Position numbers and translations under genes: made by a program. From contig JAFYSH010000022.1 of assembly GCA_017546605.1 (NCBI GenBank), positions 1 to 64,000 on the forward strand: a stretch of 64,000 nt of DNA, given 5' to 3'. Under the pieces are notes generated by a model. That model was not told the DNA's origin and did not search any database. It was given only the letters and a program-made list of their open reading frames with translations. The stretch's first letter is position 1, and each line of letters opens with the position of its first letter. Positions 62,250-64,000 of the stretch are shown here, piece by piece. The DNA comes from Bacteroidales bacterium (GTDB lineage: Bacteria; Bacteroidota; Bacteroidia; Bacteroidales; UBA932).

Positions 62250-62294
62250 TTCTTTTTCATTTTTCCAATTGTTGATAACTTCTGTGGAGGAATT

Positions 62295-62320
62295 TGGAAA
62301 AAAGTGGAAAAGAATGGAAA
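62295..62320 (+). promoter_or_regulatory. putative MraZ-binding direct repeats
   Basis: Three TGGAAA repeats at exact 10-base spacing (62295-62300, 62305-62310, 62315-62320), the middle one within AAAGTGGAAA. They lie just before the mraZ promoter box. MraZ is known in other bacteria to bind tandem TGGGA- or AAAGTG-type repeats at this spacing in front of its own operon, so a self-regulatory site is likely. Confidence 0.7.
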
Positions 62321-62328
62321 ATGTTTTT

Positions 62329-62336
62329 TAATTTTG
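62329..62336 (+). promoter_or_regulatory. possible promoter -7 box of mraZ
   Basis: TAATTTTG (TAnnTTTG), 25 bases before the mraZ ATG at 62362 and eight bases after the last TGGAAA repeat. No -33 TTTG at the expected spacing; the repeats lie where that box would be. Confidence 0.5.
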
Positions 62337-62361
62337 CGAGTGTTTAGATAACCTTTTGATT

Positions 62362-62811
62362 ATGGCTAAGTTTATCGGTGAATACAGAGGCAAAGTTGAC
62401 GACAAGGGAAGGCTGATTTTTCCTGCTGCCCTGAAGACCGCTGTACCCGAAAACGAACCATTGAAATTCGTTGTCAAACCCGCACTTTTCGCTCCTTGCC
62501 TGGAGATCTACACCTATTCTGAGTGGGAAAAAGAGTCCGAGGCCCTCAAAACCAAGCTTAATTTTTACCGACGCGAAGACGACCTGTTTTGGAGAACCTA
62601 CATGCGTCACCGTGTAATCATTGAGCCGGATGCCAAAATGGGAAGATTCTCTCTCCCGAAAGAATTAGCAGACAAAGCCGGTATCGTGCGGGACGTCATT
62701 TTCAGCGGAAGCGACTACAAAATCGAATTGTGGGCTGCCGATCGCTTTGATTCAGAAATCCTTTCCGAGGAAGAATACGCCCCCTTGGCGGAAAAGCTAC
62801 TCGGTCAATAA
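62362..62811 (+). CDS. mraZ: transcriptional regulator MraZ
   Basis: MraZ is an AbrB-fold DNA-binding protein that controls the division and cell-wall (dcw) cluster. The ATG at 62362 (MAKFIGEYRGKVDDKGRLIF) gives 149 residues; a start two codons upstream is possible. The two AbrB-like motifs are clear: YRGKVDDKGRLIFPAALK and EPDAKMGRFSLPKELADKAG, each in its half. Length is normal. It is first of the dcw genes here, followed by rsmH 17 bases downstream. Tandem repeats before it suit autoregulation. Confidence 0.97.
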   Translation: MAKFIGEYRGKVDDKGRLIFPAALKTAVPENEPLKFVVKPALFAPCLEIYTYSEWEKESEALKTKLNFYRREDDLFWRTYMRHRVIIEPDAKMGRFSLPKELADKAGIVRDVIFSGSDYKIELWAADRFDSEILSEEEYAPLAEKLLGQ

Positions 62812-62828
62812 CATTCGGAGGAAGGAGA

Positions 62829-63734
62829 ATGGAATCGTACCACATACCCGTGCTTTTGAAAGAGAGCGTGGACGCTTTGGATATCAATCCTTCGGGCGTT
62901 TACGTGGATGCCACTTTGGGCGGAGGCGGACACACCCGCGAGATCCTGTCCCGTTTGGGCAAGGATGGACACTTACTGGTCTTTGACCGGGATCGGGAAG
63001 CCTTGGCCAATGCACCCAAAGACCCGCGTATCCACGTAGTTCATCACAACTTTCGCTTTGTTCAAAACTTTCTCCGCTACCACGGATTTGAACATGCCGA
63101 TGGGATTCTAGCCGACCTGGGGGTATCTTCCCATCAATTTGACACCTCCGAACGGGGCTTTTCATTTCGTTTTGATGCCATCCTGGATATGCGGATGAAC
63201 GACCGGTCCGAACGAACTGCCCGGGACCTGCTGAATCAATATTCTGAAGAAGATTTGGAAACCCTGCTTCGCCTATACGGAGAGGTGGACAACAGCCGCC
63301 GCATCGCCTCAATGATTGTCAATGCACGAGCCAAAGCCCCCATCAGCACCACAGGAGACCTCACTCGGGCCATTGAGAAAGCGCTTCCCAAACTGGCAGA
63401 ACATAAGTTCCTCGCAAAAATCTACCAAGCTTTGCGCATTGAAGTGAATGGCGAGATGGAAAGTCTGGCAGCTTTCCTACAAGGTGCCGCACGCAGTCTA
63501 TGCCCCGGAGGCCGACTTTCCGTGATTACATACCATTCGTTGGAAGACCGCATGGTCAAAAACTTCATCCGAAGCGGAAACATTGCCGGCAAAGATGAAC
63601 GCGACGCATTCGGCAGATCTTCTGCCCCGCTGAAGGCCATCAACAAAAAAGCGGCCTTACCCTCGGAAAGTGAAATTGCCAGCAATACCCGCGCACGCAG
63701 CGCCAAACTGAGAATTGCAGAAAAAATCAAATAA
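62829..63734 (+). CDS. rsmH: 16S rRNA (cytosine1402-N4)-methyltransferase
   Basis: RsmH methylates N4 of C1402 in the 30S decoding site. The 301-residue protein has HIPVLLKESVDAL at the start, the SAM motif YVDATLGGGGHTREIL (about 25-40), DGILADLGVSSHQFDTSERGFS and YHSLEDRMVKNF near the end, all typical. Length is normal. It lies between mraZ and an ftsL-like gene, the standard dcw order. A GGAGG-rich stretch precedes its start. Confidence 0.97.
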   Translation: MESYHIPVLLKESVDALDINPSGVYVDATLGGGGHTREILSRLGKDGHLLVFDRDREALANAPKDPRIHVVHHNFRFVQNFLRYHGFEHADGILADLGVSSHQFDTSERGFSFRFDAILDMRMNDRSERTARDLLNQYSEEDLETLLRLYGEVDNSRRIASMIVNARAKAPISTTGDLTRAIEKALPKLAEHKFLAKIYQALRIEVNGEMESLAAFLQGAARSLCPGGRLSVITYHSLEDRMVKNFIRSGNIAGKDERDAFGRSSAPLKAINKKAALPSESEIASNTRARSAKLRIAEKIK

Positions 63735-63752
63735 TTGCATTGCTCCTAAGCC

Positions 63753-64000
63753 ATGAAACTGAAGGACACCTTTCAAGACATATTGGGCGGACAAATGCTG
63801 GTCCGCAACGGAGGTTTGCTCAAGCACTGGGCATTCCTTCTGTATGTCTGTGCCCTCATCCTGGTCATGATTTCCATTCGGTTTGCCATCAAGGATGCTT
63901 TGCTACAACAAGTCAAATACAGCAAAATCCTGCACGAGCGCAAGATTGAATATGCTGGAAAATTTGCAGAAGTCCTGCAGCGCTCCCAAAAAACAGAAAT
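63753..64000 (+). CDS. FtsL-like cell-division protein (partial)
   Basis: The first 82 residues of a protein running out of the window, from ATG 63753 (MKLKDTFQDILGGQMLVRNG). A short basic N-terminal tail, one membrane segment (about 26-43, AFLLYVCALILVMISIRF) and the start of a coiled coil (after about 45, rich in Lys and Glu) match the bitopic FtsL layout. The place directly after rsmH is that of ftsL in the dcw cluster. Bacteroidota FtsL is poorly conserved in sequence, so the call rests mainly on topology and position. The next genes expected are ftsI and murE. Confidence 0.75.
   Translation, partial: MKLKDTFQDILGGQMLVRNGGLLKHWAFLLYVCALILVMISIRFAIKDALLQQVKYSKILHERKIEYAGKFAEVLQRSQKTE

Noticed and set aside
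1..64000. CRISPR array, insertion sequence or transposase
   Set aside because: No evenly spaced repeats, no transposase-like protein and no terminal inverted repeats were noticed in reading the window.

Overview
The window looks like a chromosomal segment of a member of the Bacteroidota, most likely order Bacteroidales. The evidence is: repeated promoter-like TAnnTTTG boxes in front of genes, twice with a TTTG box 19 bases upstream; the gene order ileS-dksA-lspA; a Porphyromonas-type prolyl tripeptidyl peptidase; a glycogen synthase/alpha-glucan phosphorylase fusion; a DUF4783 protein; and a DUF4369/TlpA-like lipoprotein. The genus cannot be fixed from the sequence alone.

Layout. 1-7521 is accessory DNA, visibly richer in A+T: a type I restriction-modification locus on the minus strand (hsdR, hsdM, a DUF1016 nuclease-family gene, and hsdS cut by the window edge) plus three small genes. 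It abuts the 3' end of a tRNA-Ser(UGA) gene, as expected of an island integrated at a tRNA. 7522-14387 (minus) holds tRNA-Ser, ptpA, lspA, a DksA/TraR-type gene and ileS. cvpA is transcribed divergently from ileS.

14941-20312 is the most striking region. It encodes a 50-residue membrane peptide, a structured RNA hairpin ending in a T-run 40 bases before the next gene, a C39-peptidase ABC exporter, two very short genes for double-glycine-leader peptides, a TolC-type channel and an HlyD-type adaptor. The last five genes overlap or nearly touch. I read this as a complete system for making and exporting a two-peptide class II bacteriocin (microcin-like), inserted between housekeeping genes cvpA and tsaB.

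21034-37614 (minus) is one long run of tightly packed genes: xseA, xseB, a porin-like protein, a glycogen metabolism set (branching enzyme, debranching-type protein, GT4 transferase, GH57 amylase, synthase-phosphorylase fusion), ribF, a small membrane protein, greA, a HIT protein and a redox-inactive TlpA-like lipoprotein. 37702-42662 carries engB, prs, nadE, a small membrane protein, der, a DUF4783 gene (minus) and rlmH. 42676-48386 has a large NtrY-like membrane histidine kinase facing an NtrC-type regulator, with a Ppx/GppA phosphatase next to the regulator. 48458-55919 (plus) has cmk, ispH, efp, a secreted protein of unknown function, an M16 peptidase, an O-methyltransferase, dnaX and lptB. 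55882-62249 holds envelope peptidases and lipoproteins (M23 on the minus strand, MlrC-like, S8 subtilase, a domain-repeat lipoprotein). From 62295 the division/cell-wall cluster starts with mraZ and its likely self-regulatory repeats, then rsmH and an ftsL-like gene cut by the window end.
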